The notes under the pieces are model-generated. The model was not told the origin of the DNA. It searched no databases and saw only the letters and a list, made by a program, of their open reading frames with translations. Below, one piece after another: positions 27,143-35,608 of a DNA stretch of 35,608 bases (positions are counted from its first letter, which is position 1; each line of letters starts with the position of its first letter). The stretch comes from Pseudomonadaceae bacterium (lineage in GTDB: Bacteria > Pseudomonadota > Gammaproteobacteria > Pseudomonadales > Pseudomonadaceae). The position numbers and the translations under genes are program-made. The stretch covers positions 1 to 35,608 of the forward strand of contig REBY01000085.1 in NCBI GenBank assembly GCA_007692485.1, given 5' to 3'.

Positions 27143-29470
27143 ATGGCAAAAAAACGCAGGAAGAATCGTAAGCATTCGCGCCGCTGGGTGCGCTGGACGG
27201 GTTTGTTGGCGCTGAAGCTGGGTTTGGTCGGGCTGGTGGTATTTATTGGCCTGGTGATTTATCTAGACGCCGTTGTGCAGGAGAAGTTTTCTGGCAAGCG
27301 CTGGGCCGTGCCTGCCCAGGTGTTTGCCCGGCCGCTGGAATTGTTTGTCGGCCAGGGACTTAACCGGGATGAGTTCGTCGAAGAACTGACTGCGCTGGGC
27401 TACCGCAATCAGTCTGCGGCTCGTTCGCCCGGGCAGTTTGCTGCCAGCGCCCAACGCGTTGATCTGCATACACGAGGCTTTCAGTTCTTTGAAGGTGTAG
27501 AGCCGGCGCGGCCTTTGAGTGTGCACTTTCAGGGTAACCAGATCAGTGCCTTGAGCGGTCCGGATGATCCGGTCATGGCGCGCCTGGAGCCGCTGGTTAT
27601 TGGTGGTATTTACCCGGCCCACAATGAAGACCGTATTCTGGTGCGCCTGGATCAATCGCCTCCTTATCTGGTGGACGCACTTCTGGCGGTGGAAGACCGT
27701 GAGTTCTTCCAGCATTACGGTATCTCCCTGAAAGGGATTGCCCGTGCCTTCTTTGTCAATGTCAGAGCGGGCGGCGTGGTACAGGGCGGCAGCACGCTAA
27801 CCCAGCAGTTGGTCAAAAACTTCTTTCTTACCAGCGATCGCAGCCTGATACGCAAAGGTAATGAAGCCATTATGGCGGTACTGCTGGAGCGGCATTATCC
27901 GAAGGAAGAGATTCTTGAAGCCTATTTGAATGAGGTGTTCCTCGGACAGGACGGCCGCCGTGCCGTGCATGGTTTTGGCCTTGCCAGCCAGTACTACTTT
28001 GCGCAGCCTTTGCATGAGTTGGAGTTGCATCAGGTGGCTTTGTTGGTGGCCATGGTCAAGGGGCCGTCCATGTACAACCCGCGGCGCCATCCACAAAGAG
28101 CCCAGGCGCGACGCGACCTGGTGATCGGCATGCTGGCGGAACAGCAGGTGATCAATGATCAGCAGGCGGAGAGTGCTCGGGCCAAACCGCTGGATGTGGT
28201 CCAGCGTGGACGCATGGCCGATTCCAGCTTCCCGGCCTTTATGGATCTGGTGCGCCGCCAGTTGCGTGAGGACTATCGTGACGAGGATTTGACCAGCGAA
28301 GGCTTGCGTATTTTCACCAGCTTTGACCCATTGATTCAGAGCAAGGCGGAAAAAGCGGTGCAGTCCAGCCTGGAACGTCTGAATCTGGCCCAGCCCGATG
28401 CGGGTCTGGAGTCCGCCATGGTGGTGACTGCGGCGCAAACCGGTGAGGTGATGGCGCTGGTCGGTGGCAGCAACCCACGTTTTTCCGGTTTCAACCGGGC
28501 GCTGGATGCGTCGCGGCCAGTTGGTTCTTTGATCAAACCGGCGATTTATCTGACCGCACTGGAGCGTGCTGATCGCTATTCACTGATCAGTCCGTTGGAA
28601 GATTCACCCATCACTCTGGAGGCTGAGCCAGGCCGCACCTGGTCACCACAGAACTATAGCCGGGAGAGTCATGGGGTGGTGCCTTTGCATGAAGCTCTGA
28701 GCCGTTCCTACAATCAGGCTGCGGTCCGCCTGGGTGTTGAGTTGGGCGTGCCTGAAGTGCTGCGCACGGTTGAACGGCTGGGTGTGGAGCATAATTGGCG
28801 ACCATTCCCGTCCATGCTGTTGGGCTCTGGCGGCATGACCCCCGTGCAAGTGGCAGATATGTATCAGACCATGGCCAATGGTGGGTACAATACGCCGCTA
28901 CGTGGGATCCGCAATGTGTTGACTGCAGATGGCGAGCCGCTGCGTCGCTATCCCTATGAAGTGCAGCAGCGCTTTGATCAGGCCAGCATTTATCTGCTTC
29001 AGGACGCCCTGAGTCGGGTCATGACGGAAGGCACCGGGCGTTCGGCTTACAACCTGTTGCCTAGCAATGTCAGGGTCGCAGGGAAAACCGGCACCACCAA
29101 TGATCTTCGTGATAGCTGGTTTGCTGGTTTTTCCGATGATCTGGTAGCAGTTTCCTGGGTGGGCCGGGACGATAACGCAGCGACTCGGCTTACCGGGGCG
29201 ACGGGTGCCTTGCAGGTGTGGAGCCAGTTTATGCGCGATGCCAGGCCGCGAAGCTTGTCGAGCGTGCCGCCGGCCAGTGTGCGCATGGCCTGGGTTGATC
29301 CGCTTACTGGGCAAGGGAGTGACGAGAGCTGTCCCGGCGCCGAGCAGGTGGCTTTCCGCGCCGGCTATGAACCATTGCCAGGGCCGGGTTGTCAGCCTAC
29401 GCTGCCGGAAATCCAAGGCAATGAGGGTGATAATGAAGGTTTGCTGGATCGAATTCGCGGTTGGTGGTAA
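27143..29470 (+). CDS. mrcB: Penicillin-binding protein 1B (bifunctional peptidoglycan synthase)
   Basis: A 775-residue class A PBP: a basic cytoplasmic tail (MAKKRRKNRKHSRR), one membrane helix (about 19-42), a UB2H-like region, then the GT51 glycosyltransferase with Glu184 in VEDREFFQHYG and GGSTLTQQLVKN. The transpeptidase follows with the active-site SLIK (462-465), SYN (SRSYNQAAV) and KTGTT (648-652). It polymerises and crosslinks cell-wall glycan in the periplasm. Length matches Pseudomonas PBP1b. The ATG at 27143 fits the basic N-terminus; the frame is open from 27044. lpoP, encoding its activator, follows after 35 bp. Confidence 0.95.
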   Translation: MAKKRRKNRKHSRRWVRWTGLLALKLGLVGLVVFIGLVIYLDAVVQEKFSGKRWAVPAQVFARPLELFVGQGLNRDEFVEELTALGYRNQSAARSPGQFAASAQRVDLHTRGFQFFEGVEPARPLSVHFQGNQISALSGPDDPVMARLEPLVIGGIYPAHNEDRILVRLDQSPPYLVDALLAVEDREFFQHYGISLKGIARAFFVNVRAGGVVQGGSTLTQQLVKNFFLTSDRSLIRKGNEAIMAVLLERHYPKEEILEAYLNEVFLGQDGRRAVHGFGLASQYYFAQPLHELELHQVALLVAMVKGPSMYNPRRHPQRAQARRDLVIGMLAEQQVINDQQAESARAKPLDVVQRGRMADSSFPAFMDLVRRQLREDYRDEDLTSEGLRIFTSFDPLIQSKAEKAVQSSLERLNLAQPDAGLESAMVVTAAQTGEVMALVGGSNPRFSGFNRALDASRPVGSLIKPAIYLTALERADRYSLISPLEDSPITLEAEPGRTWSPQNYSRESHGVVPLHEALSRSYNQAAVRLGVELGVPEVLRTVERLGVEHNWRPFPSMLLGSGGMTPVQVADMYQTMANGGYNTPLRGIRNVLTADGEPLRRYPYEVQQRFDQASIYLLQDALSRVMTEGTGRSAYNLLPSNVRVAGKTGTTNDLRDSWFAGFSDDLVAVSWVGRDDNAATRLTGATGALQVWSQFMRDARPRSLSSVPPASVRMAWVDPLTGQGSDESCPGAEQVAFRAGYEPLPGPGCQPTLPEIQGNEGDNEGLLDRIRGWW

Positions 29471-29505
29471 CACCGTCTGGCGGACAAGCTAACGAGGATT
29501 GATCG

Positions 29506-30129
29506 ATGTTGAAGCGAGCAGGATGGATGATTGCAGCAGCCGTGCTGGTGACCGGTTGTGCTGGCACTGGGGGAGCTATTCCGGTGGTGGATTCTGGCCG
29601 CAGCGTATCCAATGACGACCGTCCCGGCATGCCCCCGGTAGCGCCGACTCCTTCGCGGCGTGATGCGGCCGTGGTGCTGGTGCCAGATGGTGCTGGTGGG
29701 TCGCGTCCAGTAGAGTCCTGGCCGGTTGAGCCTTCCAGTGGGCCGACACGCACTGAGCCTGATCGCCCGGCATCCAGCGGATCGGGGCTGCAGGCGGACG
29801 AGCAATTGGATGGCCCCGTTCTGGCGCTGCTGACCTCAGCACGTCAACAGGAGGGGCAGGGCGACTTGAACGCGGCCTCCGCAAGCCTGGAACGGGCCAT
29901 GCGTATTGCTCCGCGTGAGCCGCAAGTGCTGCATCAGCTGGCGCAGGTGCGCTTGGCTCAGGGTGACGCTGCTCAGGCAGAACAACTAGCGCAGCGTGGC
30001 TTGAGCTATGCCGATGGCCGGCCGACCTTGCAAGCAAGTTTATGGCAATTGATCGCTGAAGCGCGTGAAAAACAGGGTGATCGTTCCGGTGCCGAGCAAG
30101 CCCGCGAGCGGGCGCGCGTGGTGCTTTGA
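29506..30129 (+). CDS. lpoP: TPR lipoprotein, PBP1b activator LpoP
   Basis: A 207-residue outer-membrane lipoprotein candidate: signal peptide with lipobox LVTGC (Cys18), a Pro/Ser-rich linker (about 20-100) and a C-terminal tetratricopeptide-like region of helical repeats (about 105-205: LLTSARQQEGQGDLNAA..., PREPQVLHQLAQVRLAQGD...). In P. aeruginosa the TPR lipoprotein encoded just after the PBP1b gene is LpoP, which activates that enzyme and replaces LpoB of enterics. Position and architecture agree here. A GAGGA site precedes the ATG. The next gene starts one base after its stop. Confidence 0.82.
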   Translation: MLKRAGWMIAAAVLVTGCAGTGGAIPVVDSGRSVSNDDRPGMPPVAPTPSRRDAAVVLVPDGAGGSRPVESWPVEPSSGPTRTEPDRPASSGSGLQADEQLDGPVLALLTSARQQEGQGDLNAASASLERAMRIAPREPQVLHQLAQVRLAQGDAAQAEQLAQRGLSYADGRPTLQASLWQLIAEAREKQGDRSGAEQARERARVVL

Positions 30130-30130
30130 A

Positions 30131-30460
30131 GTGAGCCCCCAGCGTCAACAGCTGCGGCAGCAGTTGGCGCAGTTGGAGCAGGTCTTGCGTCAATTGGGCT
30201 TGTGGTCAAGTCAGGCGCCAGAGCCCGCAGCCATAGCAAGTCAGCTGCCATTCTGCGCCGATACACTGGCTTTTGAAGAGTGGCTGCAATGGGTCTTTTT
30301 GCCACGTCTGCAGGGCATGCTCGATCAGGCCCAACCGCTACCCAGTCAATGCGGGCTCAGGCCGATGGGGGAGCAAAGCCTGTTGCACCTTGGGCGCCGG
30401 CGAGTCGATCTGCTCCGTTTGCTTGAGCAGATCGACCATCAGGTTCAGTCCGCGCAGTAG
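30131..30460 (+). CDS. YqcC family protein
   Basis: A 109-residue acidic-neutral helical protein of the YqcC (DUF446) family: an N-terminal Gln/Leu-rich helix (QLRQQLAQLEQVLRQLGLW), then PFCADTLAFEEWLQWVFLPRLQ and a C-terminal helix. Function unknown; in other bacteria it is often near truC/pseudouridine genes. The GTG at 30131 is one base after the lpoP stop, so it belongs to the mrcB-lpoP operon; the open frame reaches back to 30065 inside lpoP. Its last 16 bases overlap the convergent DUF4124 gene. Confidence 0.82.
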   Translation: MSPQRQQLRQQLAQLEQVLRQLGLWSSQAPEPAAIASQLPFCADTLAFEEWLQWVFLPRLQGMLDQAQPLPSQCGLRPMGEQSLLHLGRRRVDLLRLLEQIDHQVQSAQ

Positions 30461-30879
30461 GTTGCCAGGTCGCTGCGGGTATCTCTGATCATTTCCTGGC
30501 GCTGGTCTTCGCCCATCACTTCCAGCTCACCATTATCATTGGTAAAACGTAGCCGCGGATTGTTTTGCAGTGTTTGCAGGCGTTGTTCTAGTTCGCGGCA
30601 CTCGCGTTCCCGTTGGGCTTCTCGCGCCTCACGGGCACTGCGATCTTCCACGCTGGATTCACGTTGACGCTCGTCTGCCTCAGGGCGTACCTCCGGTTGG
30701 CGCAGTTGTCCACCGGGTGGCGGTGCGGTGCGCTGTTGCACCCGTTCATAAGCACGGTCTGATGGCGGGTTCTGACCGAACTGGGCAACACCGCTGTCAT
30801 CTACCCAGCGATACATTTGAGAGGCAACAACACTGGCGCTAAACAGGCACAGCGTTATGGCAACAAGCAGGGTGCGCAT
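30445..30879 (-). CDS. DUF4124 domain-containing exported protein
   Basis: A 144-residue protein with a signal peptide (MRTLLVAITLCLFSASVVA) and an N-terminal DUF4124 motif (QMYRWVDDSGVAQFGQNPPS), then a Pro/Arg/Glu-rich low-complexity middle and a coiled-coil-like region (RERECRELEQRLQTLQ). Two cysteines near residues 100 and 142 could pair. The role is unknown; such proteins are periplasmic. The ATG at 30879 has AAGGAAAGG just upstream; the frame is open to 30915. It is the only minus-strand gene in the right-hand third and is divergent from ilvI. Confidence 0.82.
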   Translation of the reverse strand: MRTLLVAITLCLFSASVVASQMYRWVDDSGVAQFGQNPPSDRAYERVQQRTAPPPGGQLRQPEVRPEADERQRESSVEDRSAREAREAQRERECRELEQRLQTLQNNPRLRFTNDNGELEVMGEDQRQEMIRDTRSDLATYCAD

Positions 30880-30966
30880 AGGTTTTCCTTTCCTTATAGG
30901 GCTGCAGTCAACCAACTATAGCGAAAAGCGCGCCAATGCGCATATACACATAGGCTTTTGTCTCAC

Positions 30967-30996
30967 TTGACTTGACTTGTTGGGCTCGAATGTAAA
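30967..30996 (+). promoter_or_regulatory. Candidate ilvIHC promoter
   Basis: TTGACT (30967-30972) and TGTAAA (30991-30996) are 18 bases apart, about 285 bp upstream of ilvI. The -35 region sits in three tandem copies of ACTTG (30965-30979), which also give a second TTGACT at 30972. No other good promoter was found in the 400 bp gap. Confidence 0.4.
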
Positions 30997-31066
30997 CAAT
31001 TCGTGGTTCACACAAGCATGGCCAACTATGAGTTAACCGCTCTGGTAGTCATGCTGATTGCTCAAT

Positions 31067-31260
31067 CCAGGAGGCGCCACCCGCTTGCTCCTGGCCTGGC
31101 ACCCGCACGCGCTACCTCGCGCAGGGTGAGGCGGTTCCAGCACCACATGGCCGACCGCCTCCAATGCATGTAGTCAAGCTGATGCACTGGCGACTACCGT
31201 CGCTGGCTGCGCTGCCGAGCAGTAAACAGGTATCCTGCCGTCCGCCCTTGGCTGACGGCA
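31067..31260 (+). other. Structured ilvI leader region (three inverted repeats)
   Basis: The 30880-31279 gap carries no supported gene. Perfect arms occur at 31067-31073/31088-31094 (CCAGGAG/CTCCTGG), 31128-31135/31154-31161 (GAGGCGGT/ACCGCCTC) and 31236-31242/31254-31260 (TGCCGTC/GACGGCA); the last ends five bases before the ilvI AGAGG site. None is followed by a T-run. I see no leader peptide rich in Leu, Val or Ile, so classical attenuation is not supported. Confidence 0.45.
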
Positions 31261-31279
31261 TGCTAGAGGTGATTCAAAC

Positions 31280-33003
31280 GTGGAGCTTTTATCCGGCGCT
31301 GAGATGGTCGTCCGCTCATTGCGTGACGAGGGTGTTAAATATATATACGGGTACCCCGGTGGTGCTCTGCTACATGTCTATGATGCGATTTTTCGCCAGG
31401 ACGACGTTGAGCACATTCTGGTGCGCCATGAGCAAGCGGCTGCCCATATGGCCGATGGTTATGCGCGGGCGTCCGGCAAAGCGGGCGTCGTACTGGTGAC
31501 TTCGGGTCCGGGTGCGACCAACACCATCACCGGTATTGCCACTGCTTACATGGATTCTATCCCCATGGTGGTGCTGTCCGGTCAGGTGGCGAGCAATATG
31601 GTGGGTACTGATGCCTTTCAGGAAACTGATATGGTCGGTATTTCGCGCCCCATCGTGAAACACAGTTTCATGATCAAGGACCCGCGGGAAATCCCGGAAG
31701 TCATCAAGAAGGCTTTCTACATTGCTCAGAGCGGTCGTCCGGGGCCAGTCGTTGTGGATATCCCCAAAGACATGACCAATCCGGCCGAGAAGTTTGAGTA
31801 CAGCTACCCGAAGAAGGTCAAGCTGCGCTCCTATAATCCGGCAATGCGCGGTCATTCCGGTCAGATACGCAAAGCATTGGAGCTGCTGGCCGAAGCCAAG
31901 CGTCCGGTTATCTATACCGGGGGCGGGGTAATTCTCGGTGGCGCTTCTGCGCAATTGACCGAGCTGGTTCGCGAGCTGGGTGTGCCGGTGACCAATACCT
32001 TGATGGGTCTGGGGGCTTACCCGGGTACTGACCCGCAATTTATCGGCTGGCTGGGGATGCACGGCAGCTACACAGCCAACGTGAGTATGCATCACAGTGA
32101 TGTGATTCTGTGCGTGGGCGCGCGTTTTGATGATCGGGTAATCAATGGTGCGAGCAAGTTCTGCCCGAATGCCAAAGTTATCCATGTAGACATCGACCCG
32201 GCTTCGATCTCCAAGACCATCCGCGCGGACGTGCCAATTGTTGGTCCGGTCGATAGCGTGCTGACCGAAATGGTCGCTATGGTCAAAGAGCATAACCTGC
32301 GTCCTGCCAAGGAAGCTTTGACCAGCTGGTGGAAGCAGATCGGTGAGTGGCGTGGCGAGGGGCGTATGTTCCCCTATGATGAGGGCGATGGCTCCATCAT
32401 CAAGCCGCAAAAGGTCATTGAAACACTGTGGGAGGTCACCAAAGGTGATGCCTATGTGACCTCTGACGTCGGCCAGCACCAGATGTTTGCCGCTCAGTAT
32501 TATCCCTTTGACAAGCCGAATCGCTGGATCAACTCGGGTGGCCTTGGCACCATGGGTTTTGGCCTGCCGGCAGCAATGGGTGTCAAGCTGCACTACCCTG
32601 ACGCCGATGTGGTGTGTGTGACCGGGGAGGGCAGTATTCAGATGAATATTCAGGAACTGTCTACCTGCCTGCAGTACAACCTGCCGGTCAAGATCATTAC
32701 CTTGAACAACCAGGCCTTGGGTATGGTTCGTCAGTGGCAAGACATGCAGTACGGTAGTCGCCATTCGCATTCCTACATGGAATCGCTACCGGACTTCATC
32801 AAGCTGGCCGAGTCCTATGGTCATGTCGGTATTCGCGTGGAAAAGCTGGAAGACCTCAAGCCTGCCATGGAGCGCGCTTTCGCCAGTCGCGATCAGCTAG
32901 TCTTCATGGATATTCGCGTCGATAACTCCGAGCACGTCTATCCGATGCAAATCAAGGATGGGTCCATGCGTGATATGTGGCTGAGCAAGACGGAGCGCAC
33001 CTG

Positions 33004-33004
<1 letters not shown>
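31280..33004 (+). CDS. ilvI: Acetolactate synthase large (catalytic) subunit
   Basis: A 574-residue thiamine-diphosphate enzyme that condenses two pyruvates (or pyruvate and 2-ketobutyrate) for valine, leucine and isoleucine synthesis. The catalytic Glu is in [17 protein letters not shown] near 47-63, SGPGATN follows, and the ThDP/Mg motif [14 protein letters not shown]...[12 protein letters not shown] is near 450-490. The start is a GTG at 31280 ([10 protein letters not shown]), preceded by AGAGG; this matches known Pseudomonas IlvI starts. It overlaps ilvH by one base (TGATG), so both subunits are made together. Confidence 0.96.
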
Positions 33005-34565
<1,561 letters not shown>

Positions 34566-34582
34566 GGCTTGTCGAGCTATTG

Positions 34583-34609
34583 AAAAACGCGGCTAAGGCC
34601 GCGTTTTTT
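34583..34609 (+). terminator. Intrinsic terminator after ilvC
   Basis: AAAACGCGGC-TAAG-GCCGCGTTTT forms a ten-pair stem with a four-base loop followed by further T's, 18 bases after the ilvC stop. The A-run at the 5' side makes it potentially usable in both directions. Confidence 0.92.
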
Positions 34610-34679
34610 ATGCACAGGGTTTGCTGAGTGAAGCGAATTCGCGCAAACTCTTAGTCCGTTTTGCTCGCAAGGTAATCCC

Positions 34680-35522
34680 ATGAGTGATGAAAACAAGCCG
34701 ACCAGCAGCATTGATGACCAGCCGGATGAGGGTCTCAGTCTGTTTCCGATTGATGAGCATGTCGAGGAGATCGACGGGCCAGATGGCAAGAAGGTGCGCC
34801 ATAAAGGCATCTATTTGCTACCCAATCTGTTCACCACGGCAGCCTTGTTCTCTGGTTTCTTTGCTATCGTCAGTGCAATGGATGGCAACTTTGCCAATGC
34901 GGCTATCGCCATCTTCGTTGCCATGGTGCTGGATGGCCTGGATGGCCGTGTTGCGCGCATGACCAATACACAAAGTGCTTTTGGCGCCGAATATGATTCC
35001 TTGTCGGATATGGTTGCCTTCGGTGTGGCGCCGGCGCTGGTCGTGTTCAGCTGGTCATTGCATGCTCTGGGTAAAGTGGGCTGGGTGTTTGCTTTTATCT
35101 TTGTTGCTGGTGCGGCCCTGCGCCTGGCGCGCTTCAATACCCATATTGGTAGCGACGACAAGCGCTTCTTTACCGGCTTGGCTAGCCCGGCAGCCGCCGC
35201 ATTCGTGGCAGGCATGATCTGGGCATTGGGTGATTTTGGTATCAGTGGCGGCGATATTGCGCTGCCGGTAGGTATCTTGACGGCGCTGGCAGGTTTGCTG
35301 ATGGTCAGCAACGTGCGTTATTACAGCTTCAAGGATTTTGATCTGCGTGGGCGCGTACCCTTTTTCGTGATTTTGCTGGTGGTGCTGGTATTCGCAATTG
35401 TCTCCACCGACCCTTCACGTATTCTCTGGTTGATCTTCATTGCCTATGCGTTGTCCGGCCCCTTGCAGGCTATGTGGCGCTGGCGTCAACGCCAGAAGAC
35501 GGACAGCACAACGCAAGAGTGA
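34680..35522 (+). CDS. pssA: CDP-diacylglycerol--serine O-phosphatidyltransferase
   Basis: A 280-residue membrane enzyme that makes phosphatidylserine, the precursor of phosphatidylethanolamine. After a ~45-residue acidic cytoplasmic start (SDENKPTSSIDDQPDEG) it has about seven membrane helices. The CDP-alcohol phosphotransferase motif D-G-x2-A-R-x8-G-x3-D-x3-D is complete in DGRVARMTNTQSAFGAEYDS and the following LSD, near residues 88-110. ATG 34680 has AAGG about seven bases upstream. It is separated from ilvC by a terminator, so it has its own promoter; a GCGAATTCGC palindrome lies in the gap (34633-34642). Confidence 0.95.
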   Translation: MSDENKPTSSIDDQPDEGLSLFPIDEHVEEIDGPDGKKVRHKGIYLLPNLFTTAALFSGFFAIVSAMDGNFANAAIAIFVAMVLDGLDGRVARMTNTQSAFGAEYDSLSDMVAFGVAPALVVFSWSLHALGKVGWVFAFIFVAGAALRLARFNTHIGSDDKRFFTGLASPAAAAFVAGMIWALGDFGISGGDIALPVGILTALAGLLMVSNVRYYSFKDFDLRGRVPFFVILLVVLVFAIVSTDPSRILWLIFIAYALSGPLQAMWRWRQRQKTDSTTQE

Positions 35523-35564
35523 TCTGGGTCAATACGGCTGTCTGCCGTTAAGTTAAATTAATCC

Positions 35565-35597
35565 TTGACGGCAAAGCTCAGCGGCCTATAATGCGCG
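35565..35597 (+). promoter_or_regulatory. Strong sigma-70 promoter, resembling an rRNA operon P1
   Basis: TTGACG (35565-35570), a 16-base spacer and a perfect TATAAT (35587-35592) are followed by a GCGCG discriminator (35593-35597). An AT-rich UP-like stretch lies just upstream (35548-35562). A GC-rich discriminator with short spacer is typical of stringently controlled stable-RNA promoters. The transcribed gene is outside the window; in P. aeruginosa an rRNA operon lies not far from pssA. Confidence 0.7.
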
Positions 35598-35608
35598 TCT
35601 TGCTGAGC

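Noticed and set aside
31164-31499. 111-codon frame starting upstream of ilvI, considered as a leader gene
   Set aside because: It runs far into ilvI out of frame, has no ribosome binding site and no run of branched-chain codons.
31370-32770. 466-codon open frame antisense to ilvI
   Set aside because: Shadow of a highly conserved gene with biased codon use; His/Gln-rich, no recognisable domain.

Overview
The window is a chromosomal, moderately GC-rich stretch of a Pseudomonas-like gammaproteobacterium (Pseudomonadaceae; possibly the Halopseudomonas / P. pertucinogena lineage, a low-confidence guess). The evidence is gene content and order. The cbrX-cbrA-cbrB-crcZ-pcnB-folK-panB-panC block, dksA-gluQ, phuUVW-prrF-cbpA, mrcB-lpoP and ilvIHC-pssA are all familiar Pseudomonas neighbourhoods. 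I see no insertion sequences, prophage genes, CRISPR arrays or tRNA genes. This is core genome, and its most interesting content is regulatory RNA and regulatory DNA, not a new protein system.

Layout. 1-7.6 kb: the 3' part of a chemoreceptor gene, a MOSC protein, then on the minus strand dbpA, atoB (thiolase), acs (acetyl-CoA synthetase) and a lone periplasmic binding protein. 7.6-12 kb: a MarR-like regulator divergent from the binding protein, then panC, panB, folK and pcnB on the minus strand. 12-17.2 kb: a ~700 bp gap holding the small RNA gene crcZ with a sigma-54 promoter and upstream dyads, then cbrB, cbrA and cbrX. 17.3-21.1 kb: gluQ, dksA, a class I aminotransferase, sfsA and a small Rieske protein. 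21.2-25.3 kb: heme-type ABC permease and ATPase (phuU, phuV), a ChaN-like protein (phuW), a Fur-box-controlled PrrF-like small RNA, cbpA and a TfoX C-terminal-domain protein. 25.4-30.9 kb: an APH-like/P-loop fusion protein, mrcB (PBP1b), lpoP, a YqcC-family protein and a DUF4124 protein. 31.3-35.6 kb: ilvI-ilvH-ilvC, a terminator, pssA, and at the right edge a strong promoter resembling a ribosomal RNA P1 promoter.

How the parts work together. CbrA/CbrB senses carbon/nitrogen state and drives crcZ through sigma-54. CrcZ carries A-rich motifs that titrate Hfq/Crc. The acs leader in the same window carries a similar A-rich motif next to its ribosome binding site, so regulator and candidate target lie within about 6 kb. 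The PrrF-like RNA, sitting behind a Fur box, would shut down iron-using mRNAs in iron starvation, and it lies beside remnants of a heme-uptake locus. panB/panC/folK supply coenzyme A and folate precursors. ilvIHC makes branched-chain amino acid precursors. mrcB with lpoP forms a peptidoglycan synthase and its lipoprotein activator.
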